In this document: piece after piece, positions 16,079-27,300 of the stretch | Layout of the letters: the number at the start of each line of letters is the position of its first letter | Numbering within the stretch: position 1 is the stretch's first letter | NCBI GenBank assembly: GCA_002746115.1 | Contig: NVXL01000012.1 | Location: forward strand, 15,109-50,784 | Direction: 5' to 3' | Length of the DNA stretch: 35,676 nucleotides | From: Alteromonadaceae bacterium | GTDB taxonomy: Bacteria; Pseudomonadota; Gammaproteobacteria; Pseudomonadales; Cellvibrionaceae | Translations under genes and position numbers: made by a program | Notes under the pieces: generated by a model | The model's input: the letters and a program-made list of their open reading frames with translations, nothing else | The model's database searches: none | What the model was told of the DNA's origin: nothing

Positions 16079-19000
16079 TTAGGCTTTTTCTAGGGTAAAC
16101 TCAGGTTCCGAGGCATCGACTATTGCATAATTTAAATTATTTTCTGCAATAACGATTTGCTGCCCATACGCTTGCTGACTCTTAGCCGAGCACAGTACAA
16201 AGCCCTCTTCATTCAAAACATTCCCCCAACTGTCCGCACTCAAGCCCGGACAACCAGGAATACGTAACTCAGTATCTTCGTACAACCACCACCCTTCCAG
16301 CAATCCGAATGTTAGATGCGCTGAAACAGATAAACGACTAATTTCATTCATAAATAACATGCCATTTTTACGCATCGCAGATTTAATGTTACGTAAAGTG
16401 TTTTGAATATTTTTGGTAGCATGAATCACATTGGCGGCAATAACAATATCGTAGGAATCCACCTTCATCTCATGCCCCCAAATAGGCGCTTCCACGTTAA
16501 AGAGGCGCGTGACCACATAGGGGTGGTCTTGCGCATATCGTTTTTGTGCGTCAACCAAAAAAGCTTGGCATAAATCGGTGTAACAATACTCTTCGAGAGC
16601 GTGCTGGTAAGGCTCCAGTTTCGCCAAAATACCTTTTGTCGTCCCGCCTGTCCCCGCACCAATTTCCAAAACACGGAAACGTGCGCTCGGGTTTTTCTGC
16701 AAGCGAAGCTGAATATATGCGACAACAGCTGTCTCCAATTGCTGATTATAATAATCAGCAATTGGATTATCTCGATATATCCCCTCAACCAAGGCCATTG
16801 AACCATTCGGGAACATCACTTCAGTCGCTTGTTTTTTACCCGTCAACACTTCAGGTAAGGCACGCACGCAAGTTTCCAGTAAATTTAACTGTGCGGCTTG
16901 ACTGGCACCATGTTGCCAACATGTCTTGGCTTCATCCCAGCGCTGCCAAAGTTCAGTGAGACTTAAGGTTAATATACGCTCAGGATTAACGTCTCCGTGA
17001 TCGTCCAGAAACCCCACCTGCTGAAACATCTCGATGCTCTGCTGGTACCATCGCTGATAGCCTGGCATAGGCGTTGCGTTGTCTAAAAATCCAAGCTGAG
17101 AAAAATTTTCTAGCAGAAGGTTTAGCAGTAAATTATCCATTTCTTCGTTCAGCATATTTTCCTGTAATTCAATATCTTCTGGTAGTATTTGTTCTAAAAT
17201 CTCAACACAAGTGGGTACAAACTCAGCTTTGGCATCGATTGATTGCGTTTTCTCATCGGTTTTTGGCGGTAGCTGACCCGTAAAAAACGATTCCCCCTTA
17301 TTCACCTCGTCACACGTATTCTTGATTAAACCAAGTACTTTTTCTTGCTCTTGATCCGCATGTAAAAAGTAATGATTACCGTCAAACATCTCACAATTAA
17401 ATACGCCTGTCGTTAACTCTCTCCACGCCTGTATTGTCTCCTCAGTAAAGCCTAAGTGTTCATCCTGCCAACTCCCCATGGCGTAAATCGGACATTTTAT
17501 AGGTGTGTTTTCAGCGTAATTAAAGCTCTGCTGTAGATAGGTATCCGCTAACAAGGTCGAGAATAAAACATCGAAAAATGGACGCTTATCTTCATCCTGA
17601 ATAATAGGTAAATCCATAAACTTTTTAAGGTAGTCACGAACCTTTTCTTTCAATGGCACCGATACATCATCAAACGCAGGTAAAACACCATCGTTCCAAC
17701 GCGTCAGATTTTCAAACAATTTGGCACTAAATGTGATGGGTTCGCGAAGCGGTGCAGGATAGGCTCCAACAAAAAGGTGCGTCGGGTAGATACCTCGCTG
17801 CTCTAAACGTTTCGCTAAAAGAAAAGCAAGCAACCCGCCCACACAGTGGCCATAGAATGCAAACGGCACGGTTAAATCAGGCAATAACACATCAATTAAG
17901 CTATCGACCACCTCTTCAATGGTCATCGTGAAAGGCTCATTAATACGCGTTTCTCTGCCTGGTAACAACACGGGACACACTTCAATGTCATCGCCAAGTG
18001 CGTTCACCCAATCAAAGTACACTGAGGGGCCACCAAACCCATAGGAAAAACAAAACAAACGCATTTTTGGCTTTCGCTCTGCTTCTCTAAACGCAAACCA
18101 TTTCTGTCTCTCGACCAGTGACAAAGTGCCGTTCTGCCCGAGTGATGTCTGCTTGTCGATACGCTTTAACAAGCAGCCAGTGGCTTGAAAAAGCACCGTA
18201 CCCTGATCATCAAACAAAGTGAAATCGCCTAAACACTGACCTTCTAAACATGGATTTTCTCCGCTGTTCGGCATCTGCTCATCACATGTCGCATGACACC
18301 ATAGCGGGTAGACGATAGCGCCGCCTTGAACATGGCTAAACTTGGCTTGCCGCCAGCTCATTGTCCAGTATGGGCCTTTTGCTTCTTGCTCAGAGAGAAA
18401 GCTATAAAATAGCTGTCCGCAACTTTCAAGTATGCCGGGGTGAAACGGCAAGGCATAGGCATGTTGTTTTTCTACGGCAGTTGCTGCACGCATCTTCGCT
18501 AATCGATCACCGGGCCTCAGTGTAAGCTCGTCTACCCAACAGACCGCTGCGCCAATTTTTCTGCCTGCGCCCCAACGTGCGTAAAATTCGGTGCCGCTCA
18601 GCACCTCGTCATACTCCGCATTCACGGCAGTTCTGCCGCTGTAATCAAGCACACCTATCTTATTAGTATCTGATGCAGCGACAAGATTCAGAACGCCTTT
18701 AATATGCAGAGTAAGTACCTCATCGCCGTCACTTTTACTTAACAGGCGAAAGCGCTGCTTATCTTTTACAGAACTTTGATCAAAAAACATTTGAACAACT
18801 TTTGTTTCGCCCGGTTTTATAAATAGAGGGTGAACAAAACTTAAATTTTCGATGTCAACATTCACGCCACCCATTTGGGATTGCAGCGCGTTGGCAATAA
18901 CTTCTTGCCACAAGCCAGTATGGAATAAGTTTTCAAAGTCAGTTAATTCTGGCCATTGCGAGGCATTGAACTGCATCTGCCATACAGACCCATTTTCGCC

Positions 19001-22000
19001 CGTCGATTCGGCACCCATAAACGGTTTGTTTTTTACTGTATGCGTAGGAATCTGTATTTCTTTCGGCTCAGTATTAAACTGTTCTTCTGCCGCAGGTGTA
19101 GTTGAAACTGGAGTAGTTGAAACTGTCTCGGCAACAAACTCAATTAAATCACCTAACGACTCATGCATAATCGCCGCAGACGCATTCATGCTTAATTGAA
19201 GCTCTTCATTTATACGGTTGATTAAACTAAGGCGGGTTATCGAGTCAATACCGTACTCAAGCATATGCTTATCTAGATCGAGATTTCCATCAATCCGAAC
19301 AAATTCTCTCGCAACACTTACAATCGTTTCAGCAATATCATCTCGCTTGGCGACGGCTTGTCCCGACTCAGTATCGCTCGCATCAAGCTCACTAGCCGCC
19401 ACCGATATTTTATCAGCACTCTCTGCTTGACAACTATCTTGATGGCCTTCTCGGTAAACAGATAGAACATAATGACTTAATTCTGAAAAGGACTCATTCA
19501 TTAAGGCCGCAGAAGCATTCAAACTTAGCCCCAAACGCTCATTAATTCGGTTAATTATCGATAACCGAGTAATTGAGTCAACACCGTATTCAAGCATATG
19601 CTTGTCCATATCGATACACTCCTCGGTTTGCACAAACTCCTTCACCACCTCAGAGATAATTCGACTCACCGCCTCATCACCACTGCTTTCCATCTCGCCA
19701 TCAGCTTGCAGAACATCCTTATTAACAGACGTATTATTTACCGATATGACCCGACCTTGACCAAGTATTTTTGATGTCCACTGCTCTCCACCCTCGTTCA
19801 AGGCAAGCAACTGATTAACCTCCTCATTATTCGCAGCAGTCAACAAACTGAGTTCTAATAATTCCATTCCATCAGAAAATTTTAACAAGTCATAACCAAG
19901 ACTATTATTCAGCAACGCCATGGCTGCTTTCGGCAAGGCCATTCCCCCGTCCTGCCAAAACTCCCAATTAATAGATAAGCTCAAGCCGGAACGCTTGGCA
20001 GACTTCCTCAAACGTTGACGCTGCGAAGCAAAAACATCCATAAAGTAATTGGCATAAACATAATCACAATAGGCTACGCCGCCATTAACCGCACCGACAG
20101 AAGAAAACAATACAAAAAAGTCGAGCTTTCGCTGCTTAGAGGCAAAATCTAAATTAATACTGCCACACGTTTTCGGCGCCAGTGTCTCTGAAAAATCTTG
20201 CCATTGGCAATTCGCAATAAGGTCTGGCTTAATGCGTCCCGCTAGATGGAAAATACCATCAAGTTGATCGATATCTTGCATCGCGCTATCGACAGCCGCA
20301 TAGTCTTCCAAGGTGACGCACACAGCCTCCATTTTGACACCTTGCTGATTGACCTCATTGATCACTTGTAACTGTTCAGCATTGGGCTGCTTTACATCCC
20401 ACAAAGTCAGCCGCGCCTGGTAGCGCTCCAACAAATACCGCGCTAGCGACCAGCCAATGCCGCCAAGACCACCGGTAATCAGATAGTGACCTTTTTGTTT
20501 AAACAGGGTATTCGCTAAAACGTCTCCGCTCTGATACGGCTTAGCTGGAAGTTTTGTTGGGCTATTTGTTGAAATGTTTTTTGAGCTATGGGTTATTTCT
20601 TGATATTTTAAAGACAGACGCGCTTGCGGCGTATACACCAGCTCAACCTCGTGTTGATTGCCCGCCTCTATTTCACGTTGCAGGATATTTTTTAATAGCG
20701 ACGCAGAAACAATCAAATTTTCTATCGCGATCACCTTGCCCGACACCAAGGTAGACTCTTGCGTAACGGTTCGAAAAAAGGCTGCCATCGCACGTCGTGC
20801 AGCTTGCTCTTGCTGCGGTTCTTGTCGGTAAAAATAGTAAATATCAATGACGGTATTTTTTACCTGAGTAAGCAAGTATTTGCTTATCATAAATAATGGT
20901 TTGACGGCAGAGTCAATAGCATGCTGTAAGGCCAAGCTGCTTTGAGACTGAGAATCATCCGGCTGACAAAAGATACGACTCTCGGTGTTCGCTTGCGCAA
21001 AAAGGTCACCAGCTAAATCCAGCAAATAGAGAATATGCTCAGGAACGCAATCTTCCTCAACAAGGGTTAACCACAAGCGTCGATAATCGTCCTCATTATC
21101 CATGGCCAATTGATAATGCTTAGCTTCGATTTTTTTAAAATATTCGCCCGGCTGAATTAAAATGTGGCGTTCACACAACTCTTGCGCGCGCGTAACGCCA
21201 TCATCAAACACCAAGGTTAATCCCTTCAGTTGCTCAACCCCGCTGTGCTGAATGGTCCAGGGGCTTTGCTGCCAAACCGGCTCAATCAAGACACCATCGC
21301 GCTGCGCGACTTCGCTATGCTCGGGTAATGGCAAACAGTCAAGCGCTGCAGCCTCTGGCGATTCGGGTTGCGCAAGCGCCGATACCGTGTCAGTGCGTTG
21401 AGGCAGCCAGTGTCGAACAGGTTTGAAAGCATAACTGGGCATGCCAACGCGCTTTCTTTGCTCATTACGGTGTAAACGCTGCCAAGGGATGTTAATACCC
21501 GCCACCCACAATTTGGCTAGATCCGCATATTTATTATTTTGAATTAATTCTTGAAAGAACAAACTAGCGGCGTTCGCATTACTATTGTAAACAGAAATGA
21601 TCGGATCGGAAGACTGTAAACTGGACTCAAACACACCCGGTATTGAGGTGTTCTGATGAAGCACAGCCTCGAGTTTTTCAATTAAGGAGGGTTTACTGTC
21701 TGCCACAATGGCCAGGCGATTCGCCATCGCCTCGCGGCCAACTTGCAGAGAGTAAGCCATATCATGTAGCGGCCAGCCATAAACATCTGCAACAAGGAAG
21801 GTGTGAAGTTGTTTAACCTGATCAGATAAGGCAGAACTGTTTCTTGCTGACAAGATAAAAACTTCTGGCCGGGGATCGCGGTTTGCTACCACCTTGCCGT
21901 TCTCTGAGCTGTGATAATCTGACACTACCAAATGGGCATTTGTTCCGCTAAATCCGAAGGCGTTAATAGCGGCAAGTCGCGGCTCCCCTTGTTGCGTTTT

Positions 22001-24280
22001 CCAGGGTGTTAATTCTCGGTTAATATAAAAAGGCGTATCACTAAAACCGATATGCTCATTTTCTTGGTTTACGTGCAAAGATGGCGGCAGCATTTTATGC
22101 TTCATAGACAATAGCACTTTAATCAGACTGGCTACGCCAGCGGCTGCGGAAGTGTGTCCAATGTTCGACTTTACTGCACCGATGGCACAGAATTGTTTTC
22201 GGTCTGTATATTGTGAGAAAGTATCACTTAAGGCACCCACCTCTATCGGGTCGCCCAACTTCGTGCCGGTGCCATGAGTTTCGACGTAAGAAATATGTTG
22301 AGGGTTGATGGCATACTTACGGTACACCGAGGTCTGCAATTGGCTTTGAGATTGGCCATTTGGCGCAGTCAAACCATTGGTTTTTCCGTCTTGATTAATA
22401 CCGCTTCCCTTGATTACGCCATAAATTGTGTCGCCATCAGCTGTCGCTTTTTTCAAGGTTTTTAATACCACAAACCCGACACCTTCCCCCGGTACAAATC
22501 CATCGGCAGTATTATCAAACGTTTTACATAAGCCATCCGCCGCAAGCATCATCGCTTTGCTCATGCCGATGTAGGGCTTCTCTGTTAAATAAAGTGTCAC
22601 GCCTCCAGCTAACATTAAGTCAGCCTCTTCGTTAATTAAGCTCTGACACGCCAAATGAATCGCTACCAGTGACGATGAGCACGCCGTATCCAAAGTAATT
22701 ACAGGCCCCTTTAAATCCAAGGCGTAGGCAATACGACCCGCAAGAATGGCATTGGAATTACCCACCATGACTTGCGCAGGGTTCTTCTGCCCCAGCATCG
22801 CAGCGTATTCATTTTCACTCATTACACCGATATAAACGCCGCAGGTATTCTGAGACAATACTGCCTTATTGGAATACCCTGCATGATCTAAGGCACGGTA
22901 AGCTTCCTGTAGGGCGAGCCGTTGTTGCGGATCTATATGATCGGCATCAAAGGCGGTAATATTAAAAAATTCCGCATCAAATTTATCGATATCATTAAGA
23001 AACCCTCCCCATTTGCTATATGTTTTATTTATAGCTTGTGGATTAGCATTAAAATGCTGTTTAACATCCCAGCGATCCTTGGGTACCTCAGTGACGGAGC
23101 AAGTGCCTGATTTAAGGTTTTCCCAGTAGACTTCAATATTTTCGGCGCCAGGAAGGCGCGCAGACATTCCAAGTATGGCAATATCAGCTTTCTTCGACTG
23201 ATATTTTTTTTCCGCTTTTATTTCCACTTCGGTAGCGGCATGTTTCACAGATTTAAGCGCGTTCGGAATTTTTTCTACTGCTTTCACTGCCGTACTCGGC
23301 TGTTTTGTTGAAGGCTCTTCTAGCTCACATGCAGAAGGCTCTTCCAGTACTCGCGCTGAAGGTTCTTCCGAGATAAAAGACCCTACATAATTAGACAAAG
23401 ACGATAAATCAGGATAATCGTAAAGTTTAGCTTGTTTGATATTGATCGAGAAATGTTGATTAACATGCTTTAAAAACTCTACACCGGTAATAGAATCCAT
23501 ACCTAGTTCAGCAAAAGATTTGCTGATATCGACAGTATTATCTAAAAACAAAGTCGAACATAAAATTTCGGTAATCGTTTCGACGATGGCCGCATCCCCG
23601 GAGTTACCCGCTTGCTTGGCTACCAAAGTAACGCGGTCTTTTTTATCACAAAGCTCCGTAACACAAAGCCCCGTAGCAATAGGCGTATTATCAGTTTCTA
23701 TCGTCCCCTTTCGCTTACCTAAGGCCTTCCCCTTAAAAGTATGAATATAAGCCGCCAGGGTCTGAACAGTTGGGTAGTCGTAAAGCTTCGCCTGCTTGAT
23801 ATCGACAGCGAAGGATTGATTAAGCGTCCGAATAAACTCTACACCAGTGATCGAGTCCATGCCTAACTCAGCAAAAGTCTTGCTCTCATCAAAATTGTTA
23901 TCAAGGTATAAGTTTTTTACCAGTAGCTGATGAAGTCCCTTAAAAATGTCATCGTCCATATTGTCACGCTCTTCCGCCCTATCAATAGCAGGCACCGTCA
24001 TTGAGGTCTTATCAACTAAGCCAAGCGGATCCGGCTTAGATTGATCTTCAGAAAAACGTAACAAATAGTTTGCCAGCGCCTCCAGGGTCGGAAAGTCATA
24101 CAGCTTGGCTTGCTTTAAGCTGGTATTAAAGCAGTGATTTACCTGCTTAACAAACTCTACGCCGGTAATCGAATCCATGCCCAGCTCGGCAAAAGTTTTT
24201 CCCTCATCAAATTCGCTATCTAAATATAGCGTTGTGCTTAATATGTTTTTTAGTTTATCAATTAGCTCAAGCATTACCAC
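16079..24280 (-). CDS. Trans-AT polyketide synthase: ACP-ACP-ACP-KS-KR-ACP-ACP-DHlike-TE-MT
   Basis: The frame opens at a GTG (24280); an ATG two codons later (24274) is an equally possible start. Three tandem carrier domains have LGMDSITGVEF and phosphopantetheine serines at 37, 143 and 263. The KS (about 365-790) has Cys534 in TACSSS plus both active-site His motifs (ETHGTGT, NIGHTSAAAG). The KR (about 1100-1480) has GGLGGIG and Tyr near 1403 in CDYVYAN with the partner Ser. Two further ACPs have serines at 1569 and 1680 (EYGVDSITR, EYGIDSITR). A DH-like domain (about 1765-2050) lacks the catalytic His and has HPGILES for HPxxxDA. The alpha/beta-hydrolase thioesterase (about 2070-2320) has Cys2146 (GHCVGG), Asp2273 and His2303. 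A methyltransferase (about 2340-2720) has VLEIGAGTGGTT and LLEGWWLYED, as in PKS C-methyltransferases. No AT is present. The gene starts 62 bases after the first PKS. Confidence 0.95.
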   Translation of the reverse strand: MVMLELIDKLKNILSTTLYLDSEFDEGKTFAELGMDSITGVEFVKQVNHCFNTSLKQAKLYDFPTLEALANYLLRFSEDQSKPDPLGLVDKTSMTVPAIDRAEERDNMDDDIFKGLHQLLVKNLYLDNNFDESKTFAELGMDSITGVEFIRTLNQSFAVDIKQAKLYDYPTVQTLAAYIHTFKGKALGKRKGTIETDNTPIATGLCVTELCDKKDRVTLVAKQAGNSGDAAIVETITEILCSTLFLDNTVDISKSFAELGMDSITGVEFLKHVNQHFSINIKQAKLYDYPDLSSLSNYVGSFISEEPSARVLEEPSACELEEPSTKQPSTAVKAVEKIPNALKSVKHAATEVEIKAEKKYQSKKADIAILGMSARLPGAENIEVYWENLKSGTCSVTEVPKDRWDVKQHFNANPQAINKTYSKWGGFLNDIDKFDAEFFNITAFDADHIDPQQRLALQEAYRALDHAGYSNKAVLSQNTCGVYIGVMSENEYAAMLGQKNPAQVMVGNSNAILAGRIAYALDLKGPVITLDTACSSSLVAIHLACQSLINEEADLMLAGGVTLYLTEKPYIGMSKAMMLAADGLCKTFDNTADGFVPGEGVGFVVLKTLKKATADGDTIYGVIKGSGINQDGKTNGLTAPNGQSQSQLQTSVYRKYAINPQHISYVETHGTGTKLGDPIEVGALSDTFSQYTDRKQFCAIGAVKSNIGHTSAAAGVASLIKVLLSMKHKMLPPSLHVNQENEHIGFSDTPFYINRELTPWKTQQGEPRLAAINAFGFSGTNAHLVVSDYHSSENGKVVANRDPRPEVFILSARNSSALSDQVKQLHTFLVADVYGWPLHDMAYSLQVGREAMANRLAIVADSKPSLIEKLEAVLHQNTSIPGVFESSLQSSDPIISVYNSNANAASLFFQELIQNNKYADLAKLWVAGINIPWQRLHRNEQRKRVGMPSYAFKPVRHWLPQRTDTVSALAQPESPEAAALDCLPLPEHSEVAQRDGVLIEPVWQQSPWTIQHSGVEQLKGLTLVFDDGVTRAQELCERHILIQPGEYFKKIEAKHYQLAMDNEDDYRRLWLTLVEEDCVPEHILYLLDLAGDLFAQANTESRIFCQPDDSQSQSSLALQHAIDSAVKPLFMISKYLLTQVKNTVIDIYYFYRQEPQQEQAARRAMAAFFRTVTQESTLVSGKVIAIENLIVSASLLKNILQREIEAGNQHEVELVYTPQARLSLKYQEITHSSKNISTNSPTKLPAKPYQSGDVLANTLFKQKGHYLITGGLGGIGWSLARYLLERYQARLTLWDVKQPNAEQLQVINEVNQQGVKMEAVCVTLEDYAAVDSAMQDIDQLDGIFHLAGRIKPDLIANCQWQDFSETLAPKTCGSINLDFASKQRKLDFFVLFSSVGAVNGGVAYCDYVYANYFMDVFASQRQRLRKSAKRSGLSLSINWEFWQDGGMALPKAAMALLNNSLGYDLLKFSDGMELLELSLLTAANNEEVNQLLALNEGGEQWTSKILGQGRVISVNNTSVNKDVLQADGEMESSGDEAVSRIISEVVKEFVQTEECIDMDKHMLEYGVDSITRLSIINRINERLGLSLNASAALMNESFSELSHYVLSVYREGHQDSCQAESADKISVAASELDASDTESGQAVAKRDDIAETIVSVAREFVRIDGNLDLDKHMLEYGIDSITRLSLINRINEELQLSMNASAAIMHESLGDLIEFVAETVSTTPVSTTPAAEEQFNTEPKEIQIPTHTVKNKPFMGAESTGENGSVWQMQFNASQWPELTDFENLFHTGLWQEVIANALQSQMGGVNVDIENLSFVHPLFIKPGETKVVQMFFDQSSVKDKQRFRLLSKSDGDEVLTLHIKGVLNLVAASDTNKIGVLDYSGRTAVNAEYDEVLSGTEFYARWGAGRKIGAAVCWVDELTLRPGDRLAKMRAATAVEKQHAYALPFHPGILESCGQLFYSFLSEQEAKGPYWTMSWRQAKFSHVQGGAIVYPLWCHATCDEQMPNSGENPCLEGQCLGDFTLFDDQGTVLFQATGCLLKRIDKQTSLGQNGTLSLVERQKWFAFREAERKPKMRLFCFSYGFGGPSVYFDWVNALGDDIEVCPVLLPGRETRINEPFTMTIEEVVDSLIDVLLPDLTVPFAFYGHCVGGLLAFLLAKRLEQRGIYPTHLFVGAYPAPLREPITFSAKLFENLTRWNDGVLPAFDDVSVPLKEKVRDYLKKFMDLPIIQDEDKRPFFDVLFSTLLADTYLQQSFNYAENTPIKCPIYAMGSWQDEHLGFTEETIQAWRELTTGVFNCEMFDGNHYFLHADQEQEKVLGLIKNTCDEVNKGESFFTGQLPPKTDEKTQSIDAKAEFVPTCVEILEQILPEDIELQENMLNEEMDNLLLNLLLENFSQLGFLDNATPMPGYQRWYQQSIEMFQQVGFLDDHGDVNPERILTLSLTELWQRWDEAKTCWQHGASQAAQLNLLETCVRALPEVLTGKKQATEVMFPNGSMALVEGIYRDNPIADYYNQQLETAVVAYIQLRLQKNPSARFRVLEIGAGTGGTTKGILAKLEPYQHALEEYCYTDLCQAFLVDAQKRYAQDHPYVVTRLFNVEAPIWGHEMKVDSYDIVIAANVIHATKNIQNTLRNIKSAMRKNGMLFMNEISRLSVSAHLTFGLLEGWWLYEDTELRIPGCPGLSADSWGNVLNEEGFVLCSAKSQQAYGQQIVIAENNLNYAIVDASEPEFTLEKA

Positions 24281-24342
24281 AGAACCCTACACAAATGTGT
24301 TTTCAGCACTTAGTTTAAGTGTCATTATTTTTTGTTGCGCGA

Positions 24343-27300
24343 TTAACAAATATCAACCAGCATAATTTTTCGTTTAATTTTTTCAGTTTTATTGACTGAA
24401 CGTGTAGAAGATAGTTTTATTGGCCTATTTTTATCCATCAACGTCGGCTTAGATGTCGGAAAATCGACCCCTGCGCCTCGTTCTTTTACATATTTCCTTA
24501 AATATTGTTTTACATCCATCAACTGAACTGGCGCCGTCACAGCCTCGCTTAGATCACTCGGTGTCGGCAGGCTCACGCTACGAGCATCACTTAAACGACG
24601 CTTATTCCCATTAGCCTTGTTATCCGTGCTACCGCTTGGCAGAACATTAGAATATTCGGTCACCTCAGGAGAAACCCCACGAGGAAAGCGCTTTTTCACA
24701 AAGGGATAACCCGGCAAACTTATTTTTTGTGGCGACAAAGAACGGTAGCCCTGTAGCCAGTCAATTGCTTGGCCATTCACCCACGCTTTTGCAAGTTTTA
24801 TCAGTTGAGTCTTATCAGCCGATACATCAGCACCAACAAGCCCGTTCGCTGTCGTCGCGCTTTGACTCGCAACAACTCTAGCCCGATAAGAATCAATGCC
24901 ACTGGCATCGCCCTCGGCCAGCTGAGATACGGCACCAGCTAGGCTATCCCAACGATCAACCACCAGCGCCAAACGATACGGCATCGCTTCACGGCCAACT
25001 TGTAGGGTAAACGCAATATCTTGTAGATTAGGCTGCGCCTTAGTTTTTTGCTTATCGTTTAAATAATCACGTAAATTGACCAGCGCGGCATCCAGTTGCT
25101 CCGGCTCCTTCGCAGACAAAACAATTATTATTGGTGTATTCTTTTTCGGCTGCGTCACTGCAAGATGACCACGGATATTTGCGTCATACTCTTCCAACAC
25201 GATGTGAGCATTAGTGCCGCTCATACCAAACGCGCTGATAGCGGCTGTACGAGGTCGCCCAGACGGCTTCGGCCAATCACGTAAAGTACGGTTAACGTAA
25301 AACGGGCCTTGCTCGAATTGGATAAATTCATTTTCATGATCGAAACCAACCGTCGCTGGTATCTGCTTGTTCTCCATGGCTTTTAGGGCACTCACCAAAC
25401 TGACCAAGCCCGACGCCGCCAAGCTATGGCCAAAATTGGTTTTTACAGAACCTAAAACACAACGCTTTGACTCAGCACCATTTGAGCCCTGGCCGCTTTG
25501 AGTAAATACCTCGTTTAAAGCATTTACTTCAATCGGGTCACCCAACTTTGTGCCGGTTCCATGTGCCAGAAAATAATCAATATTATCGGTATTAATTGCG
25601 TATTTTTGATATGTTTTTTCAAGTAATGCCTGCTGAGAAATACCACTTGGTGCGGTAATACCATTGGTTTTCCCGTCATAATTCACGCCGCTGGCTTTTA
25701 CCACACCGTAAATACGATCTTGATCTGCGACAGCCTTAGCCAAGGGTTTTAACACCACTATTGTGACCGCTTCAGAAGGCACAATACCGGCAGCGCGCTG
25801 ATCAAAAGTGTGACACTGCCCTTGTTGCGATAGCATTCCCATTTTACTTAAATTTTTATAGGTCACTGGCGACTGAATTAAACTAATGCCGCCAGCCAGC
25901 GCGGTATCACATTCCTCTTGTCGTAGTGCTTGACAAGCCTGATGCAAAGCAACTAATCCAGAGGAACAGGCGGTATTTAACGATAAATTGGGGCCACTTA
26001 GATCCAGAAAATACGAAATACGAGCGGCTAAAATACCACTATGCTTACCCGTGACTAAGCCTTCGCTATTGGATAGGCCGTCCTCACTATCCTCTACACC
26101 AATAAATACCCCACAGCAAGAGCCTTGAATTTGCCCACCGGCTAAACCGGCATCCTCCAATGCGTGCCAGGACTCTTGTAATAACAAACGCTGCCTAGGA
26201 TCCATATCACGCGCTTCCCTTGGTGAAATTTCAAAAAACAGTGGGTCGAACATCTCTGTGTTAGATAGAAACCCGCCTTTATTGGTCGTGATTTGGTTTT
26301 TTTCGTGCCCTGGCGCAATAAAGTAATCCGCCCAATCCCAGCGATCTTTTGGGATATCCTCAATACTGCTGCGCCCTTGTGCCAGCACACGCCACAGCTC
26401 ATCCACTGACTCTGCCTGCGGAAATCGCCCAGACAGGCCGATAATCGCAATATCAGTCGGAACGGTTTTTTGTGCCTTGGTATTATCGTCGACTTGCGAT
26501 GGGGGTTTTTCTTCGATTTTTGATTCACATCCATCATCGAAGGTTACGCCGTATTTCGCCAATAAGTGACTGCACAATTTGGATAAAGTCGGATAACTGA
26601 AAAAGACAGATGGTACTAGCGAGATATTGTAATGCTTACTTAATTTTCGAGAAAAATCCGCAATCGCAAATGAGTCAAATCCAAAGTCGGCAAGGTTACT
26701 ATGCTCATCTAATACCGCGATATCGAGTTTCAGTAAATTAGCGGCTATGGTTTTTAATTCCTGCATTAATCCTGCTTTACTTTCTGGTGTGCGACTTTCT
26801 GCACGAACCTCGGCACTAGCTTCTATGCTCAAGGAGGATCGAATTACCTTGTCGTGTGTTAACAAACGATCGGCAGTTGATGTTTGGCCAAGAAAACGAC
26901 TCACACGTTCAGCATTCCCATACATCACCAAACATTGAGAAAATTCTTGGCTAAGTAAGCGCTCAAAAACCTCAATGCCGACTTGCGCAAGCAATAGCGC
27001 TTGACCACTTGATTGTAGGTAAAAATGCGTTTTTTCTAAGCTACCAACTGTCATTCCAAGCTCGTCACCCAGAGCCTCAGATTCTTTACTGGGAGCCCAC
27101 AGCGGCCAATTAATCACAAAAGTTCGGCCTTTGCGCAAGCCTTTGCTAACCAACTGATTGCGATAATCAGCATGGGCCATTAAATAGCGATTAGCCATCG
27201 CATAATCGCAGGCACCAAAATCACCAATAATGGCTGAATTAGACGAAAAGTAGCAAACAAAGTCTAGGTTTTGAGCCTCAGGTAGCGACTCTAAAACACC

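Noticed and set aside
19050-19180. Short VSTTP repeat after ACP5 as a mobile-element scar
   Set aside because: Two copies of a 15-base unit in a linker, with no inverted repeats or transposase nearby.
23310-23370. EEPSA repeats in the ACP3-KS linker of the second PKS as a functional repeat
   Set aside because: Only three short imperfect units; ordinary low-complexity linker sequence.
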